This document shows, one piece after another, positions 1-8,596 of a stretch of 64,000 nt of DNA. A program made the translations under genes and the position numbers. Position 1 is the first letter of the stretch; each line of letters starts with the position of its first letter. The notes beneath the pieces are model-generated. The model worked only from the letters and a program-made list of their open reading frames with translations. It did no database searches and had not been told where the DNA came from. This DNA comes from Diaphorobacter aerolatus (GTDB taxonomy: Bacteria > Pseudomonadota > Gammaproteobacteria > Burkholderiales > Burkholderiaceae_C): the NCBI RefSeq assembly GCF_014489535.1, contig NZ_CP060783.1, forward strand, positions 3,204,501-3,268,500. Direction: 5' to 3'.

Positions 1-2
1 TA

Positions 3-992
3 GACCGCTGGGTGATCGTCGATACCGGCTCCAGCGATGGCACGCAGCAACGGATTCGCGACTTCATGCGGGACGTTCCCGGCGAGTTGCACGAGCGGCC
101 ATGGAAAAACTTTGCCCATAACCGCAACGAAGCGCTGCAACTGGCGCGCGCCACGGCCGACTACCTGCTGTTCATCGACGCGGATGAGCAGCTTCAGATG
201 CCCGCGCCGTTCCAGTGGCCGCCGCTTGAGGCCGACGGCTACTTTCTCACCTGCCACATGGCGGGCACCGAATATCAGCGCAATGCCCTGATCGCCACGC
301 GCCGCGACTGGCGCTGGGAAGGCGTGCTGCATGAATTCCTCACCGCACCCGATGCCTCGCCCTGGGAGCGACTGCCGGGGCCGGTGATCGCCGTATCGCA
401 CGATGGCGCGCGCGCACGGGATTCAGAGACTTATCTCAGGGACATAGAACTGCTCGAGGCGGCGCTTCAAACCGAGCCGCAGAACGCGCGCTATGTGTTC
501 TATCTGGCGCAGAGCTACCGTGATGCAGGGCGGCCAGAACAGAGCCTTGCGCGATATCGCCAGCGCGCGGCCATGGGTGGCTGGGAAGAAGAACGCTGGT
601 TCGCTCAATTCCAGATCGCGAAGCTGATGGAGCGCACCGGCGCCGCGCCGCAAGCGGTGCGCGAGGCGTATCTGGCGGCCTATGCAGCGCGGCCGCAGCG
701 CGCGGAGCCGCTGTGCGAGCTGGCCCGCTTTTGCCGCGAACGCAAGGAGTTCGCCCTCGCGAGCCTGTTTGCCTTGCAGGCGTCGAAGATGCCGCTTCCG
801 GGCGAAGACCTCCTGTTCGTCGACGCATCGGTATACCGCTGGCGCGCTCTCGACGAACTGGCCGTGAGCGCGTTCTACACTCCGCAGCAGGCGCTGGGGC
901 GCGAGGCGCTCAGGCAATTGTTGGCGCAGCGCCTGTTCCCCGAGAGCGACACAACGCGGATCGAAGCGAATCGCGCGTACTACGGGCTGTAG
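3..992 (+). CDS. Glycosyltransferase family 2 with C-terminal TPR-like region (5' partial)
   Basis: The reading frame is already open at the window edge (DRWVIVDTGSSDGT), so the N-terminus is missing. VDTGSSDGT and the acidic LLFIDADE motif are the nucleotide-sugar and metal-binding signatures of GT-A fold family 2 glycosyltransferases. The second half is helical with TPR-like repeats (ARYVFYLAQSYRDAGRPEQSLARYRQR), as in the SunS-like or tetratricopeptide-coupled group. It probably transfers a sugar to a protein or surface glycan, but the acceptor cannot be read from sequence. It converges on the collagen-like gene with a gap of only 13 bp. That neighbour is a possible glycosylation target because Thr-rich collagen repeats are often glycosylated, but this is inference. 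Confidence 0.85.
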   Translation, partial: DRWVIVDTGSSDGTQQRIRDFMRDVPGELHERPWKNFAHNRNEALQLARATADYLLFIDADEQLQMPAPFQWPPLEADGYFLTCHMAGTEYQRNALIATRRDWRWEGVLHEFLTAPDASPWERLPGPVIAVSHDGARARDSETYLRDIELLEAALQTEPQNARYVFYLAQSYRDAGRPEQSLARYRQRAAMGGWEEERWFAQFQIAKLMERTGAAPQAVREAYLAAYAARPQRAEPLCELARFCRERKEFALASLFALQASKMPLPGEDLLFVDASVYRWRALDELAVSAFYTPQQALGREALRQLLAQRLFPESDTTRIEANRAYYGL

Positions 993-1005
993 TAGCGCAG
1001 GTGTC

Positions 1006-2024
1006 TCACTGAACTCGAACGACGGTCATGTAAGCGCCCGCACCGTTCTGCAGAATGGCCGCGGCGATCAGGTCCGCGAGTTCGAGAGCAATGGTGTCAC
1101 CGGCCGCCAAGGCAATGATCGCCTGCGCCTCGAATGAAGATACCGAAACTCCTGGAGCATCGGTCAGAGGCGCTGCGGGAACGCCGTTGATGCTTACGCG
1201 CGCGGACATCAACAACGCGGCGGTGGTGCGAATCTTGTACGAGACCAGATAGCTCCCGGCGGTCGTGGCAGTGAAGACCGTATTCGTGCCGTTGGCGAGG
1301 AAATTGGCGGAGTTCAACGTGAAGGGCAGGGGGACCGGTGTTCCGCCGATGACAACGTTGATGATCGCACCGCTGATGTTGCTGGCCGACAGATAGCCTG
1401 GCTCAACGCCGGGCCCGGTGCTGCCGGTTGCGCCTATGGCACCTGTCGCGCCGGTCGGACCGGTTGCGCCCGTCACACCCGTCGGACCATTGGCTCCCGC
1501 AACCCCCGGAATGCCTTGCGGCCCGATCATGCCGGGCAGGCCTTGCGGTCCCATCGGTCCTGCAATTCCCTGTGCGCCCGTCGGCCCGGTGGGGCCCGGT
1601 GTTCCGTTGATGCCAGTCGCACCCGTGGGTCCGGTAGCCCCTGTCGCTCCAGCAGCCCCGGCTGGGCCGGTCGCTCCGGTCGCGCCCAGGGTTCCCGTGA
1701 GTGGCGTGGCTCCATCGGGACCGGCACCGGCGTTGGCCGAGCACGGCCCCAATTGGCCACCCGCGTTGAAGCAGGTGAGCGCCTGTTGCGCCATCGAGGC
1801 CGGAACCGTGGGAACGAATACGTTGTTGGCAGCGGTGTCATCGACTCTCAGGAAGAGGCTGCTGCCGCCGCTGTCCTGAACCACCACGCGCCCCGCAGCC
1901 GGGGGCGCAGAATCACGTCGTCCGCCCGCACCAGCGGCGCAGCGACCAGGATGCCCGCTCCCACGGCGAGCGTGAGAGCACGGTAGAGACGAGTGCGAGC
2001 AATGCGGTTTGGTGCGCAGTTCAT
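1006..2024 (-). CDS. Secreted collagen-like repeat protein with BclA-type C-terminal domain (apparent frameshift)
   Basis: A run of 32 uninterrupted Gly-X-Y triplets rich in GAT and GPT (about 1408-1695) is followed by a roughly 130-residue beta-rich domain. The latter resembles the trimerising C1q/TNF-like C-terminal domain of BclA-type proteins. A good signal peptide ([20 protein letters not shown], then a hydrophobic run ending LVRADD) starts at the ATG at 2024, behind the ribosome site AAGAAGGGG. It is out of frame with the rest by one base at a G5 run (1901-1905). Adding one G gives a continuous protein of 339 aa. The longer alternative start (TTG at 2031) has a signal-less Arg/His-rich N-terminus and is implausible. 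The protein is likely exported and trimeric. Its function (adhesin or surface fibre) is unknown. Confidence 0.8.
1408..1695 (-). repeat. Collagen Gly-X-Y repeat tract (32 triplets)
   Basis: Every third residue is Gly with no interruption. The triplets are mainly GAT, GPT, GPQ and GIP. At the DNA level this is a degenerate 9-bp periodicity (for example ggt-ccg-gt patterns), which could allow repeat-number variation by slippage or recombination. Confidence 0.9.
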
Positions 2025-2115
2025 GGGACAACCCCTTCTTGTGGATTCAGGTTTTGGAAGTGGAGAGATTCGCGAAGTGAAAGACTGTGGTCGCCGCTGC
2101 GGCGCGGTCGTCGAC

Positions 2116-2852
2116 TCAGTTTGGACGTTGCCGCCTTCGCCGCAACGAGCCGCCGCACACCCCGGCCAGCAGCGCGGTCAGCAGGCCCAGCCCCGGACCA
2201 TTGATGGCGGGCACGGGTGTCGGGCGTGAAATCTCCGGATCAGGCGCTCCGCCTGGACAGCCTGCCGGGGGCGTCTTGCCGATCCACACGCCCGGTGCGA
2301 GATGCACATTCGCATCCTGTCCGGTGGCGGTGGCTTGCTCCAGCAGGCGGATGCCCGAGCACTGGCCGCCTTCGATGTAGATGTCCTTGGGGCTCCAGTG
2401 AGTCTCAGGGCGCCGCTCACGGTCTGGACGGTGTTGGGCGGCAGGACAATGTGAAGCGCCCCGTTCTGTGAGTCGATCGTCAGGTTGGCAAAATCCGTGA
2501 CGCCGCTCACCTGAACCGTGTCTGACGCGCAGCCTCGTGCGAATTTCACCGTGCTGCTGCCTGCGTTGAAGGTACCCGCGTTGCTCCAGCTACCGTTCAC
2601 TTCCAGGAGTCCGGAATCTCCGTTGACGACCCCTCCGGCCGTGATCTGGGCATTCCTGGCGAGAACCAGCGAGCCGGTGTTCAGATTCAACTGCCCGCCC
2701 ACGGAAAGGTTGGTGCAGGCCAGTGATTCAAATCCCGAATTGAGGGTGATTATTCCATTGGTGGGAATAGTCACGTCGGCGCACGCAATGGACTGAACCA
2801 ACGCCAGCGTGCAGCAGACGGCTATTGGTTTCAACGGGAGATTGACTCGCAT
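2116..2852 (-). CDS. Exported surface protein with IPTL-CTERM-like sorting tail (apparent frameshift)
   Basis: The ATG at 2852 opens a signal peptide (MRVNLPLKPIAVCCTLALVQ, cleavage near ACA-DV). A beta-helix-like body follows with repeated short strands (GQLNLNTGSLVLARNAQITAGGV), as in autotransporter or adhesin-like proteins. At a G4 run (2389-2392) the frame is lost. Adding one base continues to IEGGQ and to a C-terminus at 2116. That C-terminus has a Pro-rich linker, VPAINGPGLGLLTALLAGVCGG and a final RRRRQR. This linker, hydrophobic helix and basic end layout matches PEP-/IPTL-CTERM sorting signals, although the IPTLSEW-type motif is altered to VPAINGP. The restored length is 245 aa. It has the same orientation as the collagen-like gene 91 bp downstream, so the two may be co-transcribed. 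Confidence 0.72.
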
Positions 2853-3213
2853 AATTCCCTCGCGGTTGTTGCCTTGAGGTGATTAGAGATCAATATCCTT
2901 TTTTATGATCGGTGTTAGTTTCGAAATTAAATAAATCGATTCTATTCGATCCATATCAATTCATCGCACAAAATTCACGTGAATGTACAAGCCTTTTGAC
3001 TGGGTCTTAAGCGACGCCGATTGTTTCATCATGTTGAAACCCACGCCGCGTCGCGCATGATTCCTGATGGGTCAGATATGCTTTTTAGGGTTGAATGGCG
3101 GTAATATTTCCTTGGATTACTATTGCTGTTTCAATCCAATTGATTAGTATTTTCTATAATGGTCATATGTAAATGGAGTTGATTAATTGCTCAAATTCGC
3201 TCGATTTCATGTA
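2853..3213. other. AT-rich intergenic region upstream of the surface-protein gene
   Basis: About 360 bp, much more AT-rich than the genome average. No convincing gene was found. It should hold the minus-strand promoter for the IPTL-CTERM-like gene and ends at the left boundary of the insertion element. Confidence 0.5.
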
Positions 3214-3277
3214 GTCGCACCTGAATAACCTCAGGAACCCGCAAGCACACAGCCTCTCGGGGCAACTCTCGATCCCC

Positions 3278-3324
3278 AAAACTCCCAGTTTGTTATCCAA
3301 TAGCACCAGTTTTCTGGGAGTTTT
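3278..3324 (+). terminator. Hairpin just upstream of the transposase
   Basis: AAAACTCCCAG (3278-3288) and CTGGGAGTTTT (3314-3324) are perfect 11-bp inverted arms around a 25-nt loop. The second arm ends in TTTT immediately before the transposase start. Such structures in IS elements commonly block read-through transcription from outside or hide the ribosome site. That role is inferred here. Confidence 0.55.
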
Positions 3325-3330
3325 GCCGTG

Positions 3331-4872
3331 ATGTTTGCCTGCCCCGCCACCGATGATTTCTTCCGCTCGCGCATTGATCACATGATCGATGTGCGCCATC
3401 CGCTGGCTGTGCTGGCCTCGCGCATGCCCTGGCAGGAGATCGAGGCGCAGGTCGCCCAGGTCTTTTCTCGCAAGGCGCGCACAGGTGCGGCTCTGCCCGA
3501 TCTGGATCTCTTCGGCGAGCAGGTGCAGCGTGCTGCTCGCGCGAGCCATGCGGGGCGACCGCGCGTGCCGCTGCGCATCATGATCTCGCTGCTGTACCTC
3601 AAGCACGCGTTCAATGAATCGGATGAGGCAGTGGTGGCCCGCTGGGCGGACACGCCGCGCTGGCAGTTCTTCTCGGGCTGCGCCTACTACGAGGATCGCC
3701 CGCCCTGCGACGCCACCACCCTGGTCAAATTCCGCCGACTGCTGGGCGAAGAAGGCGTGGAGGAATTGCTGGCGCAGACGATTCGGGTGGCCGTGCAGCT
3801 CAAGCTGGTCTCCCCTCAGCAACTCAGCCAGGTGATCGTGGACAGCACCGTGCAATCCAAGGCGATTGCCCACCCCATCGACAGCCGCCTGCTGGAGACG
3901 GCACGCGCCAGGCTGGTGCAGGCCGCCAGGGACAATGGCATCGAGCTCAAGCAGACCTTTGCCAAGGAAGGCAAGGAACTCAGCCGCAAGGCCGGACGCT
4001 ACGCCCATGCCCGCCAGTTCAAGCGCATGCGCCGGGCCATCAAGCGCCAGCGCACCATCGTGGGCAGGCTGGTGCGCGAGATCGGGCGCAAGGCCAGCGC
4101 CCTTGGTCACGCGGTGCGCCAGGCATTGCAAGAGACCCTGGACAAAGCCGCACGCATCGCCACCCAAAGCCGCCAGCGCAAACCCGTTGAGGGGCATCCC
4201 AAGCTCTACGCATGGCATGCCCCGGAGGTCAGCTGCATCAGCAAGGGCAAGGCCAGACAGCCCTACGAGTTTGGCGTGAAGGTGGGCATCGCCAGCACGC
4301 TCAGGGGCAACCTGATCGTGGGCGCCCGGGCGTTTGCGGGCAATCCGTATGACGGACACACGCTGAGCGAACAACTGGAGCAGTGCCGCATCCTGATGCA
4401 GGACTGTCAGGCCCGGCCCACGAGAGCCGTTGTCGATCTGGGCTACCGGGGTGTGGATGCGGACAACCCGGATGTGCGCATCGTGCACCGGGGAAAGAGC
4501 AAACGGCTCAGCGCACAGGAGCGGCAACAACTCAAGCGCCGCCAGGCCATCGAGCCGATCATCGGGCACCTCAAGGCTGATCACCGCATGAACCGCTGCC
4601 CTCTCAAGGGCGAGCAGGGCGACAGCGTGCATGCGGTGTTGTGTGCGGCGGGCTACAACCTCAGGTGGCTGCTGCGCATGATCGCGAGGAAGGGGATTGC
4701 CTTTTTGTGGGCGATTTTTTTGTGGCTGCACGCCGTATGCACGCTGGCGTCAGAAGGGCTGCGTCGCGTTGAGAGAACAACCCTCGCCGGACTTGAGCGA
4801 GCCAGTTCGGGCTGGCTGCGAGTCATGGGCTGCGAGCGCTGGCAACCCTTGGGCGAGGGTAGAGTCGCTTGA
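3331..4872 (+). CDS. IS5-family transposase (DDE type)
   Basis: This is an intact 513-aa protein. The N-terminal DUF772-type region has PRVPLRIMISLLYLKHAFNESDE. The DDE catalytic residues are visible in VIVDSTVQSKAI (D), RAVVDLGYRG (D) and QAIEPIIGHLKADHRMNRC (E, with the Y/R-type E-motif context). A basic helical insertion of about 80 residues (YAHARQFKRMRRAIKRQR) sits between the first two, which is typical of the longer IS5 members. GTG at 3328 directly precedes ATG at 3331; the ATG is preferred. It catalyses cut-and-paste movement of the surrounding element. The reading frame is undamaged, so the element may be active. Confidence 0.9.
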   Translation: MFACPATDDFFRSRIDHMIDVRHPLAVLASRMPWQEIEAQVAQVFSRKARTGAALPDLDLFGEQVQRAARASHAGRPRVPLRIMISLLYLKHAFNESDEAVVARWADTPRWQFFSGCAYYEDRPPCDATTLVKFRRLLGEEGVEELLAQTIRVAVQLKLVSPQQLSQVIVDSTVQSKAIAHPIDSRLLETARARLVQAARDNGIELKQTFAKEGKELSRKAGRYAHARQFKRMRRAIKRQRTIVGRLVREIGRKASALGHAVRQALQETLDKAARIATQSRQRKPVEGHPKLYAWHAPEVSCISKGKARQPYEFGVKVGIASTLRGNLIVGARAFAGNPYDGHTLSEQLEQCRILMQDCQARPTRAVVDLGYRGVDADNPDVRIVHRGKSKRLSAQERQQLKRRQAIEPIIGHLKADHRMNRCPLKGEQGDSVHAVLCAAGYNLRWLLRMIARKGIAFLWAIFLWLHAVCTLASEGLRRVERTTLAGLERASSGWLRVMGCERWQPLGEGRVA

Positions 4873-4981
4873 AATGAATATTTCAGGGACGACCATGTAT
4901 TTCTCATCTATTTGTAGGCTCGCAGCGACACATAGAAACGACCGATTGACAAGCGGTTGGTTGATATATGCCGGGCCAATA

Positions 4982-7099
4982 TCAGCGACGCTCCACAAGC
5001 GCATCAACCACCATCGCGCCTTCTCCCACGGATCCCACGAGCACGGGATTCAGGTCCAGCGACGAGACCTGATCGCTGGCGGACATCGCGAAATGCCCGA
5101 TGGCCACGGCAAGTTGTGACAGTGCAGCGATGTCCATGGGCGGCTCGCCGCGCACGCCGTCGAACAGCGGCGCGATTTTCAGGGTGCGTAGTGCGGCCTG
5201 CACTTCCTCGGCACTGAACGGCGGCAGCAGCACCACGCAGTCGTCGAGCGCCTCGGTGTACTTGCCGCCATCGCCGACCACGACCACCGGGCCGAACACC
5301 GGATCGATCTGCGCGCCGACCATGAATTCATGGCGTCCGCCGTGCATGGCCGCGACGATCACGCCGTCGCGCGTGGCCTGCAATTCGTCCATCCTGTTCC
5401 AGAACTGCACGAACAACTGGCTTGCCTGATCGGCCGAGTTCACGTTGAGCGCGACGAGGCCATGTTCGGACTTGTGCGGAATGTCGCGCGAACAGGCCTT
5501 CATTACCACGCGCTTGCCGTCGGCGCTGATGCGCCCGTAGGCCGTGCGAGCCTCGTCAGCGGTCTGGCAGAGCTGCATGTCCACGACTGGCACGCCATGC
5601 TGCGCCAGAACGGCGAGGCTCTGCGCCTCGTTCAGGAAAGGGTCCGTCCCCTGCGGCAGCGTCACGCGCGTGGGCGCGGGTGCCGCCACGCGCGGGCGGC
5701 GCATGAGCGCCGTGTGGTTGGCCAGTTGTGCGAGCACGGCAATCGCTTCGCCCTCGTTGGGAAAGATCGCCATTCCCTGGGCGCGAAACGCCGATGCCAC
5801 GCTGTCCTGCCAGGCGGCGATGGCGACGGGCTTTCCCGCCGCGGCCTCGAACGCTGCCGCATCGCGCGCGAAACGTTCCACGTCGTAGCCCGCACCGGCG
5901 ACGGGAATGTTGAGGAAGAAAAGATCGGCGGCGGGATCCTTGGCCACTTCGGGCAGCACGTCGCCAAACAGGCCGCTGTTGGACAGCAGCGCGGCGGTGA
6001 TGTCGATGGGATTCTGCGTCGTCGCGAAGCCGGGCAGCTTGGCGGCGAGTGCGTCCTGCGTGCCTTGCGCAAGCTCGGCCATGGGCAGTTTTTCATCGTC
6101 GGCGGCATCGGCGCCCATCACGCAGCTCGCACCGGAATTGCTGACCACGACGAGGCGCTTGCCGTCCGGACGCCAGCCCTTGAGATAGGCCTGTGCGGCG
6201 CGCGCCTGTTCATGCGGATCGCGCACGCGCCAGATGCCGTGGTGGCGAAAGAAGGCGTCCACACTGCGATCTTCGTTGGCCAGCGAGCCGGTGTGCGACG
6301 AGGCCGCGCGCTGCCCGCCCGCCGTGCGACCGGCCTTGACAGCGACGATGGGCAGATCGCGCGAGCGAGCGAACGCGGCGGCCTGCGCGAGGATCTCGGG
6401 CTTGCTGACGCTCTCCAGATAGAGCAGCATCAGCTTGACGTCGGGATCGTGCGCAACCGCCAGCGCCATCTCGCCGACCGTCACATCGGCCTCGTTGCCG
6501 GTGGCGTGGACATGCCGCACGCCGATGCCGCGTCCGCGCAGCAGGCCATAGATCATCGAGCTCATGCCGCCGCTCTGGCTGATCACCGCAACCGGGCCGT
6601 CCTCAGGCGGCACTTCGATGAACATGGTCGAAAAACCGGCGATGGCACCGGTGCCGAAATTCGCCAGCCCCTGGGTGTTCGGACCGTAGAGGCGCATTCC
6701 GGCGGCGCGGGCCTTGGCGAGCATGTGCTGCTCAACTTCCTTGCCTGCCGCGCCGGTCTCGCCGAAGCCCGAGGCGATGATCACCGCCGACTTCACGCCG
6801 CGCGCCGCACACTCCTCGACGGCGGCCACGGTCCTGTCGCCACCGACGACGATCAGGGCCAGATCGGGCACCTCGGGCAGCGCCGAGAGCGATGCATAGG
6901 ATCGGTGGCCCTGAATTTCCTCACGCCCGGGATTGACCGGGAAAATCTTACCCAGATAGCCCTCGCGCTGCATGTAGTGGATCGGTCGGCCACCGATCTT
7001 GTGAATGTTCTCCGATGCGCCAATGATGGCCACCGAGCGTGGATTGAGCGCGGATTCCAATAGGTCCATTTGAGTCTGCCTGGCAAGTGGGTTGATCAT
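4982..7099 (-). CDS. NDP-forming acyl-CoA synthetase (acetate-CoA ligase family)
   Basis: This 705-aa protein is a fusion of the alpha and beta parts of ADP-forming acyl-CoA synthetases. The N-terminal CoA-binding domain begins SVAIIGASENIHKIGGRPI. It is followed by the succinyl-CoA synthetase-like domain, with the phospho-His region AVISQSGGMSS/ASSHTGSLANED, and by the ATP-grasp domain (KRVVMKACSRDIPHKSEHG, then EFMVGAQIDPVFGPVVVVGDGG). It would activate an organic acid to its CoA thioester with ATP. The ATG at 7099 is chosen because the longer frame would overlap the upstream Bug gene; ATG 7069 is also possible. It is the last gene of the IclR-thiolase-DUF35-Bug operon and lies 16 bp after the Bug stop. 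The substrate is unknown. Confidence 0.88.
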   Translation of the reverse strand: MINPLARQTQMDLLESALNPRSVAIIGASENIHKIGGRPIHYMQREGYLGKIFPVNPGREEIQGHRSYASLSALPEVPDLALIVVGGDRTVAAVEECAARGVKSAVIIASGFGETGAAGKEVEQHMLAKARAAGMRLYGPNTQGLANFGTGAIAGFSTMFIEVPPEDGPVAVISQSGGMSSMIYGLLRGRGIGVRHVHATGNEADVTVGEMALAVAHDPDVKLMLLYLESVSKPEILAQAAAFARSRDLPIVAVKAGRTAGGQRAASSHTGSLANEDRSVDAFFRHHGIWRVRDPHEQARAAQAYLKGWRPDGKRLVVVSNSGASCVMGADAADDEKLPMAELAQGTQDALAAKLPGFATTQNPIDITAALLSNSGLFGDVLPEVAKDPAADLFFLNIPVAGAGYDVERFARDAAAFEAAAGKPVAIAAWQDSVASAFRAQGMAIFPNEGEAIAVLAQLANHTALMRRPRVAAPAPTRVTLPQGTDPFLNEAQSLAVLAQHGVPVVDMQLCQTADEARTAYGRISADGKRVVMKACSRDIPHKSEHGLVALNVNSADQASQLFVQFWNRMDELQATRDGVIVAAMHGGRHEFMVGAQIDPVFGPVVVVGDGGKYTEALDDCVVLLPPFSAEEVQAALRTLKIAPLFDGVRGEPPMDIAALSQLAVAIGHFAMSASDQVSSLDLNPVLVGSVGEGAMVVDALVERR

Positions 7100-7115
7100 T
7101 GAATGGCGGCGGCAG

Positions 7116-8116
7116 TCAATCCACCTTGGCTCCGGACGCCTTGACGACCTTGGCCCATTTATCCACCTCGTCCTGGATGAACTGACCATAGGCAGACGGC
7201 GTATTCCACGCGGACGAGAAGCCCTGTGCTTCGAATCGTTGCCTCACTTCGGTGTTTTCCAGCGCCTTCTTGAGTTCGGCGTTCAGCCTGTCGATGATCT
7301 CCTTGGGTGTGCCGGCGGGTGCCTGAACGCCGTTCCACGCGATGGCTTCATAGCCGGGCAGGCCCGATTCAGCGACCGTAGGAATGTCCGGAGCGACCGG
7401 GGAGCGCTGGCTGCTGGTCACGGCAATCGCCTTGAGCTTGCCACCCTTCACGAACGGCATGGCGGAGAGCATGGTGTCGAACATCAGGTCGGCCTGACCG
7501 CTCATCACGTCGGTGAGCGCGGGTGCGCTGCCCTTGTAGGGAATGTGGTTCATCCTGGTGCCGGCCAGGCTGTTGAACAGCTCGGCGGACAGGTGCGTGG
7601 ACTGTCCGTTGCCCGACGACGCGAAGTTCAGGCCGCCATTCTTCGCCTTGGCGAGCGCGATCAACTCCTTGACGTTGCTGGCCGCAAGCGTCGGCGTGGC
7701 GACGATCACGAGCGGGCCGCTGGTGAGTTGCGAGACCGGTGCGAGGTCCTTGGTGATCGAATAGTTGAGCTTGGAAAACAGTGACGGATTGATGGCGTGC
7801 GCGGTCGTTGCCACCATCAGGGTATAGCCGTCGGGCGCGCTGCGCGCGACCTGCTCCGCGCCGAGGTTGGCCCCGCGCCGGGCTTGTTGTCGATGACGAC
7901 GGGCTGGCCCATCTGCTCCTGGAGCTTCTGCGCGACCACGCGCGCGACGATGTCGGTCGGGCCTCCGGGCGGGTAGGGCACGACCAGCCTGATCGCCTTG
8001 GTCGGGTAGTCGGCGGCCAGGGCCTGCGTGCCGATCAGCGGTGCGGCGAGGCCGCAGAGGGCGATACATGCCAAGCGCAATGCGGTGTGGCGGCGGGTGG
8101 AATGCTTGCGGTTCAT
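7116..8116 (-). CDS. Bug-family tripartite tricarboxylate transporter substrate-binding protein (apparent frameshift)
   Basis: The ATG at 8116 follows the ribosome site AGGAGA. It opens a signal peptide (MNRKHSTRRHTALRLACIAL, then ALAADYP). The Bug fold signatures are present: IRLVVPYPPGGPTDIVAR, APDGYTLMVATTA, MNHIPYKGSAPALTDVMSG and APAGTPKEIIDRLN. The frame breaks at a C4 run (7871-7874, G4 on the coding strand). One extra base restores NKPGAGANLGAEQVA, the expected family motif, giving 333 aa. It is a periplasmic receptor that usually works with membrane subunits TctA/TctB, which are not in this window. Lying between thiolase-type genes and an acyl-CoA synthetase, it probably captures the carboxylate that the operon degrades. 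Confidence 0.88.
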
Positions 8117-8187
8117 GGTGATTGTCTCCTGGGTCTCGTTCTGGGTGGGTGTGAATGAAGCGGTGAATGCCAGCCTCGTGGGCGGTC

Positions 8188-8589
8188 CTAACTTATGGGC
8201 TCGAAGCGCAGCAGCACGCGGCCCTGGTGTTCAAAAAATCCCGCATTCACGCGCTGGCCGATCTGCACGTCGGCATCGGCATGGCCCATGAGCCGCGGGC
8301 CTTCGTCCAGCTCCACGATGACCAGCGTGTACGGAGCCAGCGCGCGGAAATCGTCGGATGGCGCACGCGACACCACGGTTTTCGCGCGCACCGTGGCAAG
8401 GCCGCTGGCGTCGTGCCAGACAAGCTGCTCCGCACCGCAACGCTGGCAGGCATAGCGCGCGAGCGTCTGCGCGTGAGTGCAGGCGCGGCAACGCTGGTAG
8501 CGAATCACATGGGCCAGCAGTCCCTGCGTGAAATGGGCGGACAGCGGCTTGTGGGGCGACGTCGTGGTGGCAGTGGTGTTCGTGATCAT
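8188..8589 (-). CDS. DUF35 Zn-ribbon/OB-fold protein, thiolase partner
   Basis: A 133-aa protein. A Zn-ribbon with four Cys (YQRCRACTHAQTLARYACQRCG) precedes an OB-fold (ARAKTVVSRAPSDDF ... YTLVIVELDEGPRLMGHADA), the typical DUF35 arrangement. These proteins are small non-catalytic partners of SCPx-type thiolases or of ChsH-type hydratases and form a complex with them. The gene starts 7 bp after the upstream thiolase stop, so the two are almost certainly co-translated and form one enzyme. The partner thiolase belongs to the matching family. Confidence 0.85.
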   Translation of the reverse strand: MITNTTATTTSPHKPLSAHFTQGLLAHVIRYQRCRACTHAQTLARYACQRCGAEQLVWHDASGLATVRAKTVVSRAPSDDFRALAPYTLVIVELDEGPRLMGHADADVQIGQRVNAGFFEHQGRVLLRFEPIS

Positions 8590-8596
8590 GGCGTGC

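Larger units (their letters stand above)
3214..4893 (+). mobile_element. IS5-family insertion sequence, complete
   Basis: The proposed ends carry imperfect terminal inverted repeats: GTCGCACCTGAA at 3214-3225 and TTCAGGGACGAC at 4882-4893 (10 of 12 positions match). Directly outside both ends is the same 6-mer, CATGTA (3208-3213 and 4894-4899), which looks like a target-site duplication. The 1680-bp span contains one intact transposase and a strong hairpin before it. The boundaries were found by eye. A 6-bp duplication is not the most usual length for this family, so the exact ends are less certain than the element itself. Confidence 0.7.

Noticed and set aside
1408-1695. Short-period direct repeats that could be read as a CRISPR-like array
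   Set aside because: They encode in-frame Gly-X-Y triplets; there are no spacers of constant length.
3163-4731. A 522-codon minus-strand frame inside the insertion element
   Set aside because: It is a shadow of the transposase with no motif of its own.
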